Shown: positions 26,486 through 35,575, numbered from the stretch's first letter. The stretch is 64,000 nt of DNA from Sulfitobacter mediterraneus (GCF_003054325.1 NZ_QBKU01000002.1:1-64000); one strand, 5' to 3'. Translations and numbers: made by a program. The notes: a model not told the origin generated them from the sequence alone.

Positions 26486-29400
26486 ATGAAGACACTGCGC
26501 ATTTCGGCCAAGCTGCCTTTGATCATCGTCGGCCTGTGCTGTTTGGCCGCGGGCGCCATGGGCCTGATGGCAGTGAGCGCGGCGCATGACATTCTGGAAA
26601 GTCAGGCCCGCACACGGCTGTCCAGCATTGCACAGGCGCAAATCGCCTCAACCGAGGCGGCGCTGAATGCGATGCGCGCCAGCATTGTGTCTCAGTCAAA
26701 TTCGCCTGTTTTCAGATCCACCATGACATCTCTCATCGGCGCGGCAGAGGCGATCCCCGGCGACAAGACCGAATATCTGCAGACCCGCTACATCACCGAG
26801 AACGAACATCCCTACGGCCAACGGCAGCTCACCGATTTTGTTAAGGGGCGCGATGCCTACAACCGTGCACATCGAAAGGCGCATCCCTATTTCCGGTCGC
26901 TGACGGAAAAGAACAATTTCGCCGATTTCTACCTGCTCGATGAAAAAGGGTACGTTCTTTATAGTGTCATGAAGAACGAGGACTACGCCGTCAACCTGGC
27001 CGACCCCGCGCAGGCTGACCAAGGTTTGGCGCGGGTCTTTGCGCGGATCATGACCGATCCTGAAAATGCGCCGCAGTTCGTGTTTGAGGATTTCAGCGAT
27101 TATCCGCTTCGGGGCTCACCCTATTCCGCCTTCATGGCGACGCCCATTTTGGCGTCGAATGGTGCGGTCATCGGTGTTTTTGCCGTACGCATTGAAACTG
27201 CGGCCCTGCAACCTTCCGCAGCTGCGGCAGAGGGGCTTGGGCAATCCGGGGTCTTGTTCGCGGTTGGGGGCGACGGCCGCATCCGGATCGGTTCGGGCGC
27301 CGGTCTTGATGCCGGAGCGCAGCAAGAACAAACAGGCCCAAACGGTCCCGTCGCCAGTGCGCTGTCAGGATCGCAAGGGGTCCAAACCGACGAAACCGCG
27401 CAAGGCACATCGGTCATTTCGGCCTTCGGTCAGGTTGAATTTGCAGGCAGCTCATGGGCAATTGTCGCGCAACAAGACACCGCCGAGCTGTTTGCACAGG
27501 CCAGTATTCTGGAAAAACCAGTCATTGAACGCGGTGGGTTGCTTTTGCTTGTCGCCGCTCTCATCGCGATTGTGGTGTCAAAAAGCCTGACGCGCCCGTT
27601 GAACAAGGTGCGCCAATCCATGATCTTGGTCGCAGAGGGGGATTTGACAGATCGCGGGCCAGCGGCCCGTTCCGGCGATGAGATTGGCGATATTGCCGTC
27701 ACCTTGGACCGTTTGCGCCGCTCCTTGCTGGAGGCCCGCAGCACCGAAGAACGCGCCGCCGTGCTCAGCGCTGCACTACAAGCCGCCAGTGCAAGTTTGA
27801 TGATCGTCGATGAAAATCTGACCGTGGAACACACCAATGCCGCGGCCAATACCCTGCTCGACACCCTTGTTGCAGGTCATAGTAGTGACGACGGTTCGAG
27901 CGGTGTCGACCTTATTCAGATCCTTGGCGACCAAGCCGAGAGCGTCCGGCAAATCGCTCAGGGCCGCATCACCCACGAAACCATCGACCTCGCGTTTGAA
28001 GACCGCCGCTTGTCATTGGCGCTCCGCACCCTTTTTGACGGCGAAACGGCTTGTGGCGCAGTGGTGGAATGGATCGACCGTACCGCTGATTTCAGGAAAA
28101 CGGCCCTGCTGAATGCGATTGAACATCGGCAATGCATCATCGAGTTTTCACCAGACGGAAAAGTCACTGATATCAACGCCAAACTGGAAAACCTGTTGTG
28201 CGGCGACAGCGGCGATTTTGCCGGTCGCGATGTGGCTGAAATGTTGGTGCTGGACCCGACCAAAGTCACACATCCGGACGGCTTTTGGCCCGGAGTGCTG
28301 GATGCGGGCGCGGTCTGGGGTCAATTCCTTGTGCAAGGCGCAGCAGGCCACCAAATCTGGCTGGATGGCGGGCTGACCGTTGTTACCGATGATCAGGATC
28401 AGCCGCTGACGGTTGTTATGATTGGCAATGATGTCTCTCAAGCCCGCAAAGTGATGGAAACGGCCACCGCCGAACAGGAACAAACCGCCCAAGACCAACG
28501 CGCAGTGGTGACAAACCTTGGCAATGCGCTCAGCCGGTTGGCCGAGGGTGATCTGACCGCATCCATCCATCAGGCCTTTACAGGTGAATACGACCAACTG
28601 CGCCGCGACTTTAACAGCGCGGTTGACGGGCTGTGCCAAACCATGAGCGGCCTTGTGCGCAGCTCTCACACCATTGACAGCAGTGCGCAAGAGGTCGCCA
28701 GCGCCAGTGACGATTTATTGACACGCACAAACGCGCAATCCGCAACATTGGCCGCAACCGCACAAGACATCAGCCAGACCACCCGATCCTTGACCGAAAC
28801 CGCCGAACGGTCCCAATCCATCAGCGATATGGTCTCGACCACCCGCGAAAGCGCCACGACATCCAGCCGCGTGATGGGCGACGCGGTTGTCGCCATGGAC
28901 GAGATTGAAAAATCCTCTGCTGCGATTTCGAACATCACAAAATTGATCGAAGAAATTGCCTTTCAGACCAATCTTCTGGCCCTCAACGCCGGGGTTGAGG
29001 CCGCCCGCGCCGGCGAAGCGGGACGCGGTTTTGCTGTGGTCGCAACCGAGGTCCGCGCCCTGTCCCAGCGCAGTTCAAACGCCGCCGCTGACATCAATTC
29101 AGTCATTGCCCAAACCACCAAACAAATCTCTCAGGGCGCAGAGCTGGTTGCCCGTGCAGGCAAATCGCTGGATGAAATCCTCGGGAAAATCAGTGATATA
29201 TCCGTGCAAGTTGTGGATATCGCAAAATTCTCGACCGACCAGAGCCAAAGCCTGTCGCAGATCGACACCGCTGTGCGCGAGTTGGACGGGGTCACGCGCC
29301 ACAACGCGCAACTGTTGTCTGACACCACCCAAATCAGCCGCGCCTTGAAGGCCGAAGCCGATGGTTTGGTCGCCGCAGGGGCAAAATTCCAGATATCTGC

Positions 29401-29488
29401 CCTGCCCGGGCCATCAGGCGCAGGAATTGCCCACCGGGGGCCAAGCAATGACAACCTAACAGAAAATCGAACACCGCTTGCTGGTTGA
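26486..29488 (+). CDS. Large methyl-accepting chemotaxis protein
   Basis: 1000 residues. TM1 (about 8-30) and TM2 (about 350-368) bracket a 300-residue periplasmic sensor that looks like a dCache domain. Next come a HAMP domain, two PAS-like cytoplasmic segments, a second HAMP-like stretch and the signalling hairpin. The tip is IEEIAFQTNLLALNAGVEAARAGE near residue 820. It would signal to CheA/CheW. Its place beside the DMSP locus invites, but does not prove, a role in sensing DMSP or related compounds. The ATG at 26486 is chosen because it begins the basic-hydrophobic N-terminus. Confidence 0.9.
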   Translation: MKTLRISAKLPLIIVGLCCLAAGAMGLMAVSAAHDILESQARTRLSSIAQAQIASTEAALNAMRASIVSQSNSPVFRSTMTSLIGAAEAIPGDKTEYLQTRYITENEHPYGQRQLTDFVKGRDAYNRAHRKAHPYFRSLTEKNNFADFYLLDEKGYVLYSVMKNEDYAVNLADPAQADQGLARVFARIMTDPENAPQFVFEDFSDYPLRGSPYSAFMATPILASNGAVIGVFAVRIETAALQPSAAAAEGLGQSGVLFAVGGDGRIRIGSGAGLDAGAQQEQTGPNGPVASALSGSQGVQTDETAQGTSVISAFGQVEFAGSSWAIVAQQDTAELFAQASILEKPVIERGGLLLLVAALIAIVVSKSLTRPLNKVRQSMILVAEGDLTDRGPAARSGDEIGDIAVTLDRLRRSLLEARSTEERAAVLSAALQAASASLMIVDENLTVEHTNAAANTLLDTLVAGHSSDDGSSGVDLIQILGDQAESVRQIAQGRITHETIDLAFEDRRLSLALRTLFDGETACGAVVEWIDRTADFRKTALLNAIEHRQCIIEFSPDGKVTDINAKLENLLCGDSGDFAGRDVAEMLVLDPTKVTHPDGFWPGVLDAGAVWGQFLVQGAAGHQIWLDGGLTVVTDDQDQPLTVVMIGNDVSQARKVMETATAEQEQTAQDQRAVVTNLGNALSRLAEGDLTASIHQAFTGEYDQLRRDFNSAVDGLCQTMSGLVRSSHTIDSSAQEVASASDDLLTRTNAQSATLAATAQDISQTTRSLTETAERSQSISDMVSTTRESATTSSRVMGDAVVAMDEIEKSSAAISNITKLIEEIAFQTNLLALNAGVEAARAGEAGRGFAVVATEVRALSQRSSNAAADINSVIAQTTKQISQGAELVARAGKSLDEILGKISDISVQVVDIAKFSTDQSQSLSQIDTAVRELDGVTRHNAQLLSDTTQISRALKAEADGLVAAGAKFQISALPGPSGAGIAHRGPSNDNLTENRTPLAG

Positions 29489-29564
29489 TCACATCTGCCT
29501 CGCGCCTCGAAAATGCAAGATTTTCGACAGCAACCGTTTGCAAAGGCCCATCTGCACCCCTATA

Positions 29565-29884
29565 TTCAAGATGTCCCTCGGGACTATGAACATAAACGCG
29601 CTCGTAATACGCGGATCGGACCCGGGGGCGGTACCCGGCGGCTCCACCAAACATCCTTCATTTGGGGATCATGGGGCCGAAATAGGATCGACGAACGTCT
29701 AAAGGGGTTAGCTTTGTTTCGGCTGTCTGCCACCGTTATCGGCGAAAACTGTACAATTGCAAATGACAATCGTGCTCCAATGGCGATGGCCGCGTAAGCG
29801 ACCGGAACTGTTGAAATCTTAAGTCCTAGAGCTTTGCAGCGCTAGGCGGGGTTCGCAGGTACCTGGCAACAGAAACCTGCACTC
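29565..29884 (+). ncRNA. ssrA: Two-piece (permuted) tmRNA
   Basis: The permuted alphaproteobacterial layout is clear. An acceptor piece ends CGGCTCC-A-CCA at 29639-29649 with a T-stem CCGGG/CCCGG. A short intervening segment follows, and the coding piece begins GGGGCCG at 29673, pairing with the acceptor strand over 7 bp. The tag reading frame at 29759-29797 encodes ANDNRAPMAMAA and TAA. A hairpin GCAGGT/ACCTGC (29855-29880) closes the 3' end. Ends are approximate. It rescues stalled ribosomes; SspB, encoded in this window, would deliver tagged products to ClpXP. Confidence 0.92.
29870..29883. repeat. attL: 14-bp direct repeat in the tmRNA 3' end
   Basis: CAGAAACCTGCACT occurs here and again at 39062-39075, identically and in the same orientation. 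This copy includes the 3' arm of the terminal tmRNA hairpin. The integrase gene starts its 3' end 33 bases further on, the usual layout of an attL site. Confidence 0.85.
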
Positions 29885-29916
29885 TTCTTCCATCTTGTTA
29901 AGCTCTTGATATCGCA

Positions 29917-30993
29917 TTATTTTTGCTTTCCATTTTCCAAGTGTTTTACAATCTTATCTTCGTTCTGTTCTCGGTATTCCCTCAAGATCACTTTGCCGCT
30001 GGCCTTACGGTCAGCGTATCGGCTGTAGTGCTCGATCATCTCTACGGACATTCCAATCATGTCTGATATTTGTTGGGCAGTTTTGCCTTCTGCGCGCACA
30101 CGGATCACTGCATTGGCCCTCAGGCCATGCGGTACTGCCCCTTGCAGAATGGGGTGCTTTTCACGTTCACGATTGAACGCTTTCCACATTTGGTTGGGAC
30201 TGAAAGGCTTCCCGGCATTCTTACCTGATTCCTGCAACAAGTAAGGACCGGGTCGGCGCTGCCATGTAGCCATTTCCCGCTCAAGTTCCGGGAAAATGGG
30301 ACACCAAGGATTCGCACCCGTCTTTTTCTGGGTAATGCTGAAACCGCCTTCGTCAATATCGTTTGGGTTCAAGCGGACTGTATCGCTGATCCGCTGGCCA
30401 GTATAACGGCTTAGGAAGAAAAACCGACGCAGCGCCCCAGTGAACACGCGCTCTCCAAACTGTAACTGCTCTTCCGTCCACGGTTCATGGCCTTTGCCTT
30501 TTGGGAAGCGCTTAACGCCGTGGGTCGGATCATGCCTCAACAGGTCAACAGGGCCATTTGCCCACGACACCATTGCCCGCAGAGCGTCCAGTATGTTGTT
30601 CGCCGCTCCCGGCTTTTCCAAGCCAATCTTCCGGATCAAAACATCAACATGCTTTGGGCGCAGTTCACTGGCTTGTAGATCGCCCCATGCTTTCCGAATT
30701 GGTTTTAGGTTCCGCCTGTATTGCGTCTTAGTCCCCTCGGAGAGTTTCCTTTGAAGAGACGGCCACGCGCATTCATAGGCGTCAATCAACGCCCCTATCG
30801 TATCGGTTGGCGTAGGGCCAAATGACCCTTGCGCCTGCCGGACTGCATTCCAAAATTCTGGTGATTGGGGATCATTAGGCAGCTTGATACGCTCCCCCTC
30901 GTGAGGCGTCCCCCTGCCCTCTTGATAGTAGAAGTATTCGCGCCCTCTGGACGTGATCTTGTGAACATGGCGCGGCAAAGAAACCTTAGACAT
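29917..30993 (-). CDS. int: Tyrosine recombinase (integrase)
   Basis: 358 residues. The catalytic set is visible: R in SRYTGQRISD, K in ITQKKTG, H-x-x-R in PHGLRANAV, and the nucleophile Y in IEHYSRYAD. The N-terminal region resembles SAM-like core-binding domains. It should catalyse integration at the tmRNA attB. The ATG at 30993 (MSKVSLP) is favoured and overlaps the excisionase gene by eight bases; a longer start adds nine residues. Confidence 0.92.
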   Translation of the reverse strand: MSKVSLPRHVHKITSRGREYFYYQEGRGTPHEGERIKLPNDPQSPEFWNAVRQAQGSFGPTPTDTIGALIDAYECAWPSLQRKLSEGTKTQYRRNLKPIRKAWGDLQASELRPKHVDVLIRKIGLEKPGAANNILDALRAMVSWANGPVDLLRHDPTHGVKRFPKGKGHEPWTEEQLQFGERVFTGALRRFFFLSRYTGQRISDTVRLNPNDIDEGGFSITQKKTGANPWCPIFPELEREMATWQRRPGPYLLQESGKNAGKPFSPNQMWKAFNREREKHPILQGAVPHGLRANAVIRVRAEGKTAQQISDMIGMSVEMIEHYSRYADRKASGKVILREYREQNEDKIVKHLENGKQK

Positions 30994-31228
30994 TACCCAC
31001 CCCCGCCATGAATGGATCATCGCCGCTTGACGCCTGTGCGGTCAGGTGGGCCGAAACGTCAGCCCAAGACCACCGAACCGAACCGCCCCACTTGAACGGC
31101 TCAGGCAACAGCCCCCGTTTTACGTACGCATCAACAGTGGACTCGCTCATATCCAGCTCAGCCGCCAATGTGGCTTTTGAGACAAAGGACGGTGGACGAT
31201 CACCGAAGATTGCAGGGCGATTGTTCAT
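30986..31228 (-). CDS. Excisionase-like helix-turn-helix protein
   Basis: 80 residues with a MerR/AlpA-type winged helix: SKATLAAELDMSESTVDAYVKRGLLPEPFKWGG. Proteins of this type act as excisionases or activate integrase expression. Its ATG overlaps the stop of the next upstream gene (TAATG) and its end overlaps the integrase start, making a tight three-gene block. Confidence 0.8.
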   Translation of the reverse strand: MNNRPAIFGDRPPSFVSKATLAAELDMSESTVDAYVKRGLLPEPFKWGGSVRWSWADVSAHLTAQASSGDDPFMAGVGNV

Positions 31229-31767
31229 TAGCTATCAATGCCCTCATAAACTGCGTCCAGCACATCAGAAGCCTTCCAATCCATGTTGTCACAGACGCTC
31301 TGAAAGGCCTTGGAAACGTTCAAAGCGATGTACCCTTTCGGGCGGCCAAGGGATTGCTGCAACTGATACATTTCTCCGCTTGCCTTTGGTTCAATCCGCA
31401 CTTTGTGCTTATCACCTGCGACAAAGAGATATGTATCGCCTTCCCGATAATGGCTGGGATAAGCACTCTTCCGGGCTGGGGTGCCGAGACCGGGATTTTT
31501 GTCATGTCCGATGTGAGTGAACATAACCGCTGCCCGGAATGCATCGGCTGGTGTTTTGACACCAATTTCAATCAAACTTGCCGCCAACCTAATCTGCATA
31601 AGGTTTTCCCAAGTAAACTCCCGCTGCCGCCCCTTGCCTTCGCCACTTTCATAGCCTGTGATCAGTTTACGGCTTGCGCAGTTCTGGATGAACTTCGCCG
31701 TAACACCGGTCGCCTTAGCAACTTCTTTGGATGGATATGTCTGCTCATGAGGTAGCATTTGGGTCAA
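31228..31767 (-). CDS. Putative MerR-like DNA-binding protein of the element
   Basis: 179 residues. The N-terminus, YPSKEVAKATGVTAKFIQNCASRKLI, looks like a helix-turn-helix of the MerR type, and the rest has no family I know. It is coupled to the excisionase gene by a one-base overlap. Regulation of integration or replication is plausible but unproven. Confidence 0.65.
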   Translation of the reverse strand: MTQMLPHEQTYPSKEVAKATGVTAKFIQNCASRKLITGYESGEGKGRQREFTWENLMQIRLAASLIEIGVKTPADAFRAAVMFTHIGHDKNPGLGTPARKSAYPSHYREGDTYLFVAGDKHKVRIEPKASGEMYQLQQSLGRPKGYIALNVSKAFQSVCDNMDWKASDVLDAVYEGIDS

Positions 31768-31863
31768 ATTCCTGTTTTCAAGATCAAGCCGTTTATAAGC
31801 TTATAGCTAGCTTTTATCCACACAGCAAGACCAAAACTCAAGACGAGTTATCTACCCTCTCCC

Positions 31864-32067
31864 CTACGCCGCCCGCTCCTGAGCATCCATTTCGGCAAAG
31901 ATGGCCTCAAGGGCATCGCCAATGCCAATGATGGCACTGCGCAATGCGGCCAGTTCAGTGCCGTGTTTGATGGGTTCCTGAACGAACTGCCAATTCAAGA
32001 TTTGCAACGCCCGTACAAGGTTTTCTGCATAGGCAAGGCGGGTCTCTGCATCATGTTCCCCCTTCAT
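31864..32067 (-). CDS. Small hypothetical protein of the element
   Basis: 67 residues, largely helical and acidic (starts MKGEHDAETRLAYAENLVRA). No family recognised. It overlaps the gene upstream by four bases (ATGA), which supports it being a real gene. Confidence 0.55.
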   Translation of the reverse strand: MKGEHDAETRLAYAENLVRALQILNWQFVQEPIKHGTELAALRSAIIGIGDALEAIFAEMDAQERAA

Positions 32068-32291
32068 GCCACCGCCTCCTGCATATTCACGCTGTCCAGA
32101 TCGCGGTTGAGTTTTTCGGCCCGATCATGCGCCATTTCCACAACGGTCATTGTGTCTTGGACATTGCTGGTGAAGGCCATCGCCATCACTGTGTTGAGCA
32201 AGTTTTCAATCACCATCGCATCATCCTGAAGCTGCTGTCTGGTCTTGGGGTGTGCGGGATCATTCGCCTGAACGGCGTTAATGTCGGTCAT
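32064..32291 (-). CDS. Small hypothetical protein of the element
   Basis: 75 residues, helical and acidic, starting MTDINAVQANDPAHPK. No family recognised. It follows the 57-residue ribbon-helix-helix gene on the minus strand after 55 bases and overlaps the next gene by ATGA, so it is probably in the same transcript. Confidence 0.55.
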   Translation of the reverse strand: MTDINAVQANDPAHPKTRQQLQDDAMVIENLLNTVMAMAFTSNVQDTMTVVEMAHDRAEKLNRDLDSVNMQEAVA

Positions 32292-32346
32292 GTTGTTCTC
32301 CAGTGTTTAGGTTGCTTGGGATGCCGCCCTGCGGTCTTTCGCTTTT

Positions 32347-32520
32347 TCAGGCTTCTGCGCTCTCATTCCGCACTGCCTCTCTCAATGTGATCAGGATATG
32401 CGTGTTCATGGACCGCCCCATAACGCCCGCTTCGGCCTTTATTTCGTCACGAAGGTCTTGCGGAACACGCAATGCAATCTGCACAACGCCTTTCCCCGCC
32501 CTTCCCTGTATCTCTGTCAT
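32347..32520 (-). CDS. Arc-type ribbon-helix-helix regulator (57 residues)
   Basis: The product has the Arc pattern VQIALRVPQDLRDEIKAEA followed by MGRSMNTHILITLREAV, a beta-strand and two helices. A GGAG precedes the ATG at 32520 by about six bases. It is divergent from a second Arc-type gene at 32621, with inverted repeats between them. The pair probably forms the genetic switch of the element. Confidence 0.75.
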   Translation of the reverse strand: MTEIQGRAGKGVVQIALRVPQDLRDEIKAEAGVMGRSMNTHILITLREAVRNESAEA

Positions 32521-32551
32521 TCCATCTCCAATCCGTTACTACGATAGTTGC

Positions 32552-32602
32552 GACACTACAGTAATTCATTTGACGATCAAGAGGAAATAGCACAGTAGTG
32601 TC
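32552..32602. promoter_or_regulatory. Candidate operator pair between the two RHH genes
   Basis: GACACTAC (32552-32559) and GTAGTGTC (32595-32602) are perfect inverted copies 43 bases apart, in the 100-base gap between divergent repressor genes. A consensus-like TTGACA on the minus strand overlaps the right copy. Arc-type dimers binding here could control both directions. Confidence 0.55.
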
Positions 32603-32620
32603 AAAAATTGTGAGGTTACT

Positions 32621-33016
32621 ATGGTTCAGTCTAGAATCGGCTCCGGCAGCACAGTTGGCATGATGGTTCGACTGCCCGAAGATCTGAGGGATCGGATTAA
32701 GGATGCAGCCGAGGCAAATTCTGTTTCGATAAACTCCGAGATTGTTGAATTGCTCGAAAGATCATACCCGGCCCTTCCGCTGTTTCTGCGCAGCATGGTG
32801 ACCAAAATGCACAATTTGTCCTTCACCTTGAAAAAGGCGAAAAGCGTCTCCGAACTGAGCGCGGCGCTTGATGAGATGGAACGACTTCAGTCCTACTTTA
32901 AAGAAATGCTCGAAAACCAAGATCAGTATGAAAAGCTGTCCGGCGTTGATCTAACCGTGCTGTTCAACAGGAGAATGGGGCCATCTAAAGACGACCCAAA
33001 AGACCCTTCTGAATAG
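32621..33016 (+). CDS. Arc-type ribbon-helix-helix regulator with helical tail
   Basis: 131 residues. The N-terminal GMMVRLPEDLRDRIKDAAEANSVSINSEIVELLERSY is an Arc-like DNA-binding domain, followed by about 70 residues of predicted helix that may mediate oligomerisation. It is one of only two plus-strand genes in the element and faces the 57-residue Arc-type gene, like the opposing repressors of temperate phages. Confidence 0.78.
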   Translation: MVQSRIGSGSTVGMMVRLPEDLRDRIKDAAEANSVSINSEIVELLERSYPALPLFLRSMVTKMHNLSFTLKKAKSVSELSAALDEMERLQSYFKEMLENQDQYEKLSGVDLTVLFNRRMGPSKDDPKDPSE

Positions 33017-33036
33017 CCCCTTCAGCCAGTGGTATC

Positions 33037-33462
33037 TCAAACCTTCCCTTGAGAAAGGCTTGCCCTTTCGCCTTGTTCGTGGATTTCATCCCGGCGCAGG
33101 CCAATGTCAGATGCTGTTGCAGGTTTGGCGTTGCCGCCTACAACGCCAAAATCCTTGGACCTATTGCCAGTCGCAACCTCGCCCCGATCCTGCGCGGCGT
33201 CATATTCCTCTGCCAAACGCATTTCGGCACGGGCACGGATTACGTCACGGGCTTCCTCGGATACCTGTTCGTCGCGGGCTGTGGCCTTGTTGACCATGCG
33301 CTTTGATACGCCCGTTGCCTCGGCAGTTTCTGCGGCGAATTGTCTTGGCTGACCGGGGCCAGTAATAGTGGGAACGCTGTTCCCAGTATTCCTCACCGCC
33401 CAAAGCTCTTTCCGCTTCGCCAGATGCTCGGCCTGCTGGGTTGCAGTCAATTCAGACCGCAT
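33037..33462 (-). CDS. ParB-like fragment (helix-turn-helix part only)
   Basis: 141 residues. LTATQQAEHLAKRKELW and RQFAAETAEATGVSKRMVNKATARDEQV resemble the region after the nuclease-like N-terminal domain in phage and plasmid ParB-like proteins. The N-terminal ParB domain is absent, so this is either a truncated remnant or a cut-down DNA-binding protein. It is convergent with the plus-strand RHH gene, 20 bases away. Confidence 0.5.
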   Translation of the reverse strand: MRSELTATQQAEHLAKRKELWAVRNTGNSVPTITGPGQPRQFAAETAEATGVSKRMVNKATARDEQVSEEARDVIRARAEMRLAEEYDAAQDRGEVATGNRSKDFGVVGGNAKPATASDIGLRRDEIHEQGERASLSQGKV

Positions 33463-33592
33463 TAGATTTTCGTCAGCTTCGGTCGTTCATCTCCCGCAGT
33501 TCGGCTAAGAAAGCCTTCATAATCGCTGTTACGTATCCGCCATAACCTCAAAAGTTTGAACGAGGTTCCCATAGGGGCGACTCGGAAAACAG

Positions 33593-34192
33593 TTATTTTG
33601 AAGGACAGCCACTCATCACATATTCTAGATCACTCTTATTTTTCCGTAGGCCTGCAAAAGTGTGGCGATGGCGCGCGCCTTGATAATCAACAACTTCCAA
33701 AACCAGCTTTTGGGCTTCCGCCAAGCTCTTTCTGAAATCCCGATAATTGTCAGGAAGGAATGCTCCGTTGTTTCCCGTAGAACCAAACCAGTTCTCGGAG
33801 ATAGGCTCTGCACTGTCAAAACGATAGCGTACCTTGATACGTCCAGAAGTATTTACAAATGTTCTTTTGTAGAACGAGACATTGTAACCGCCCTTTTCTG
33901 TACAACTTACACTAAGCACAGCGGCATCTCTTTCACCTACTTTTCCAGCCTCTTCCAAGTAGACCCATGAGAGGGTTTTACCCGTAAACTCATCAGTTCT
34001 GGTCAAGATCACCCACCCATCGCCAGATACCTCGGCCTGTTCTGGAATCTCATACCCATGTAAGCGATCATAGCACTCTAAACGAGCTGCATCGCTCTCA
34101 ACCTTGAGACAAGTATCAATTTCTACGGTGTCCTGCGCAAAAGCCAGAACAGGTATGTTGCACAAGGCAAAGCAAAATAGCAGCGTTCTCAT
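33593..34192 (-). CDS. VasI-like exported protein carried by the element
   Basis: 199 residues with a signal peptide (LLFCFALCNIPVLAFA). The mature start CLKVESDAARLECYDRL has the paired-cysteine C..RL.CYD motif of VasI-like proteins, known from type VI secretion loci and also found singly. The centre GDGWVILTRTDEFTGK fits the same family. No secretion genes adjoin it. In a prophage-like element a periplasmic protein of this kind could alter the host surface or block superinfection (inference). Confidence 0.6.
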   Translation of the reverse strand: MRTLLFCFALCNIPVLAFAQDTVEIDTCLKVESDAARLECYDRLHGYEIPEQAEVSGDGWVILTRTDEFTGKTLSWVYLEEAGKVGERDAAVLSVSCTEKGGYNVSFYKRTFVNTSGRIKVRYRFDSAEPISENWFGSTGNNGAFLPDNYRDFRKSLAEAQKLVLEVVDYQGARHRHTFAGLRKNKSDLEYVMSGCPSK

Positions 34193-34840
34193 AAATCACC
34201 TTAGTTATCTAGTTTTTCTCAAAAAAAGGCATTGGCTAAATGCTGATGTCAAGGCTTAAACTACAGATCTCAAAGACAAATCCACTGCAAAACGAGCTTC
34301 CATTTTTCCTGTTGCAACAAATTCAGCGCTAGCTGGTCTAGCAAGTAGAGCCAAGAACAGAAGGCTAGAGATTACGCAAAAAAGTGTTTTGTCAGTGACG
34401 GCATTCGATTTGTCTCCTCAGCTGAATGCCCTCCAGAACTCCGCGTCCATGCAGTTCGTCATCATTCTCAAATCGACCCAAGGCAAAAATGCGCCCTTCA
34501 TCTATTATGCCTTGCGGGATAACTCTCTGCGCAGACAAGTTAGACAATTGTTCAAAGATGCGCTGTAACTTCATGCTCAACACCTAACTCTGACGCGCGC
34601 GGAACGGAAGGGGCGCAATCTGCTTCCGCAGCGTCCCTGTTACGGGAACTGTTGCGGATAGACCCCCACCCCCTTCAATTCACAGGGCCAGAGGTAGGGC
34701 GCAATGCTATGGGGGGGATTGACACGCTCACACATAGCGATAAGGCATTCACATTTTTGCCCCCTAAAGCTCCCTTGAACCATCTCGGCAGCTTTCCTAC
34801 AGTTCAACTCAAGCGTGATAAGGGGCAGAAGGAAACCAGC
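34193..34840. other. 648-base gap, largely non-coding
   Basis: A region of lower GC content than the flanking host genes separates the VasI-like gene from the small membrane protein. A weak 63-codon minus-strand frame (34392-34583) is present but lacks a good start signal. A plus-strand frame from 34652 runs into the membrane protein but its first part looks non-coding. Promoters for both flanking genes are expected here. Confidence 0.4.
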
Positions 34841-35026
34841 ATGGCTGATTTTAAACCGGAGAAAGACAAGGAGAAGCTGAAGGAGGACCTCTGGAGGGTC
34901 GGCACAGCTTTACACAAGGGGATCAAAGGGGAAGTCGATAAAGAGACATCAAAGAACGCTATGGGGAACATAGCTCTCTATCTCGGCCTGTTCGCTGTCT
35001 TCATGCTCGTCATCTTTATATCCTGA
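34841..35026 (+). CDS. Small C-tail membrane protein of the element
   Basis: 61 residues: a highly charged lysine-rich N-terminal half (ADFKPEKDKEKLKEDLWR) and a single C-terminal membrane helix (NIALYLGLFAVFMLVIFIS). AGGA precedes the ATG by about eight bases. The topology suggests a tail-anchored inner membrane protein; exclusion, holin-like or regulatory roles are possible but not shown. Confidence 0.55.
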   Translation: MADFKPEKDKEKLKEDLWRVGTALHKGIKGEVDKETSKNAMGNIALYLGLFAVFMLVIFIS

Positions 35027-35070
35027 CCTGCGGTCGGGGAAGCTCCCTATTCTATGCGCGTAGCTGTTGT

Positions 35071-35469
35071 CTAAGCATCAAACCTCGCAAACGGATCATC
35101 TTCTGGTTCGTCAGGTGGCTGCGCCACCTTCTGCCGATCTGTGGGCGTTGCGCCCAGCTTGCCTAAACTTGTGTTCGATGCCGCCAGCAGAGATGCAGGG
35201 ATAGGTTCGCCTAGTTTCATCAATGTGCGAACCTGACCAATGGCGATAGCTGCCACCTCAACCGCAATTCGGTCCTCACGTTGAAGCCAATCCAAACTGC
35301 CTACCAGATCGTGCCAAACATCCTTGCAGTGTGTGTTGAGGTGCTTAGGCGGATCACCAACGGGTTCCCCGCTTGTGCTTGGCTCTGAGCGGCCCCGGTA
35401 ACGTTGCGGATCTTTCGCCATGGCCCCTGTCAATTTGGCTTTTGAAAGCGGTGTCTTTGGTCTCGGCAT
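35071..35469 (-). CDS. Small-terminase-like protein (P27 type), copy 2
   Basis: 132 residues. The start MPRPKTPLSKAKLTGAM, then RYRGRSEP and a helical centre ending LGATPTDRQK, fits P27-like phage small terminase subunits. It is clearly paralogous to the next gene upstream. No large terminase is encoded, so it may redirect a helper phage's packaging motor to the element's DNA (inference). Confidence 0.65.
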   Translation of the reverse strand: MPRPKTPLSKAKLTGAMAKDPQRYRGRSEPSTSGEPVGDPPKHLNTHCKDVWHDLVGSLDWLQREDRIAVEVAAIAIGQVRTLMKLGEPIPASLLAASNTSLGKLGATPTDRQKVAQPPDEPEDDPFARFDA

Positions 35470-35575
35470 ATATCTAATTTCCAGAATGTTTGAAGTGCGG
35501 ACACATGAACATGTGGGGGCGACGGGTTAACACGTAGTCATCCATAGAGATTCGCCCCCCCTTCTCGTTCTGTGT

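Noticed and set aside
29513-29797. 94-codon frame ending in the tmRNA tag
   Set aside because: This is the tmRNA tag reading frame extended backward through structural RNA, not a protein gene; only the 12 tag codons are translated.
34392-34583. 63-codon minus-strand frame in the satellite gap
   Set aside because: It has only a weak purine stretch before its possible ATG and no family resemblance; not enough support.
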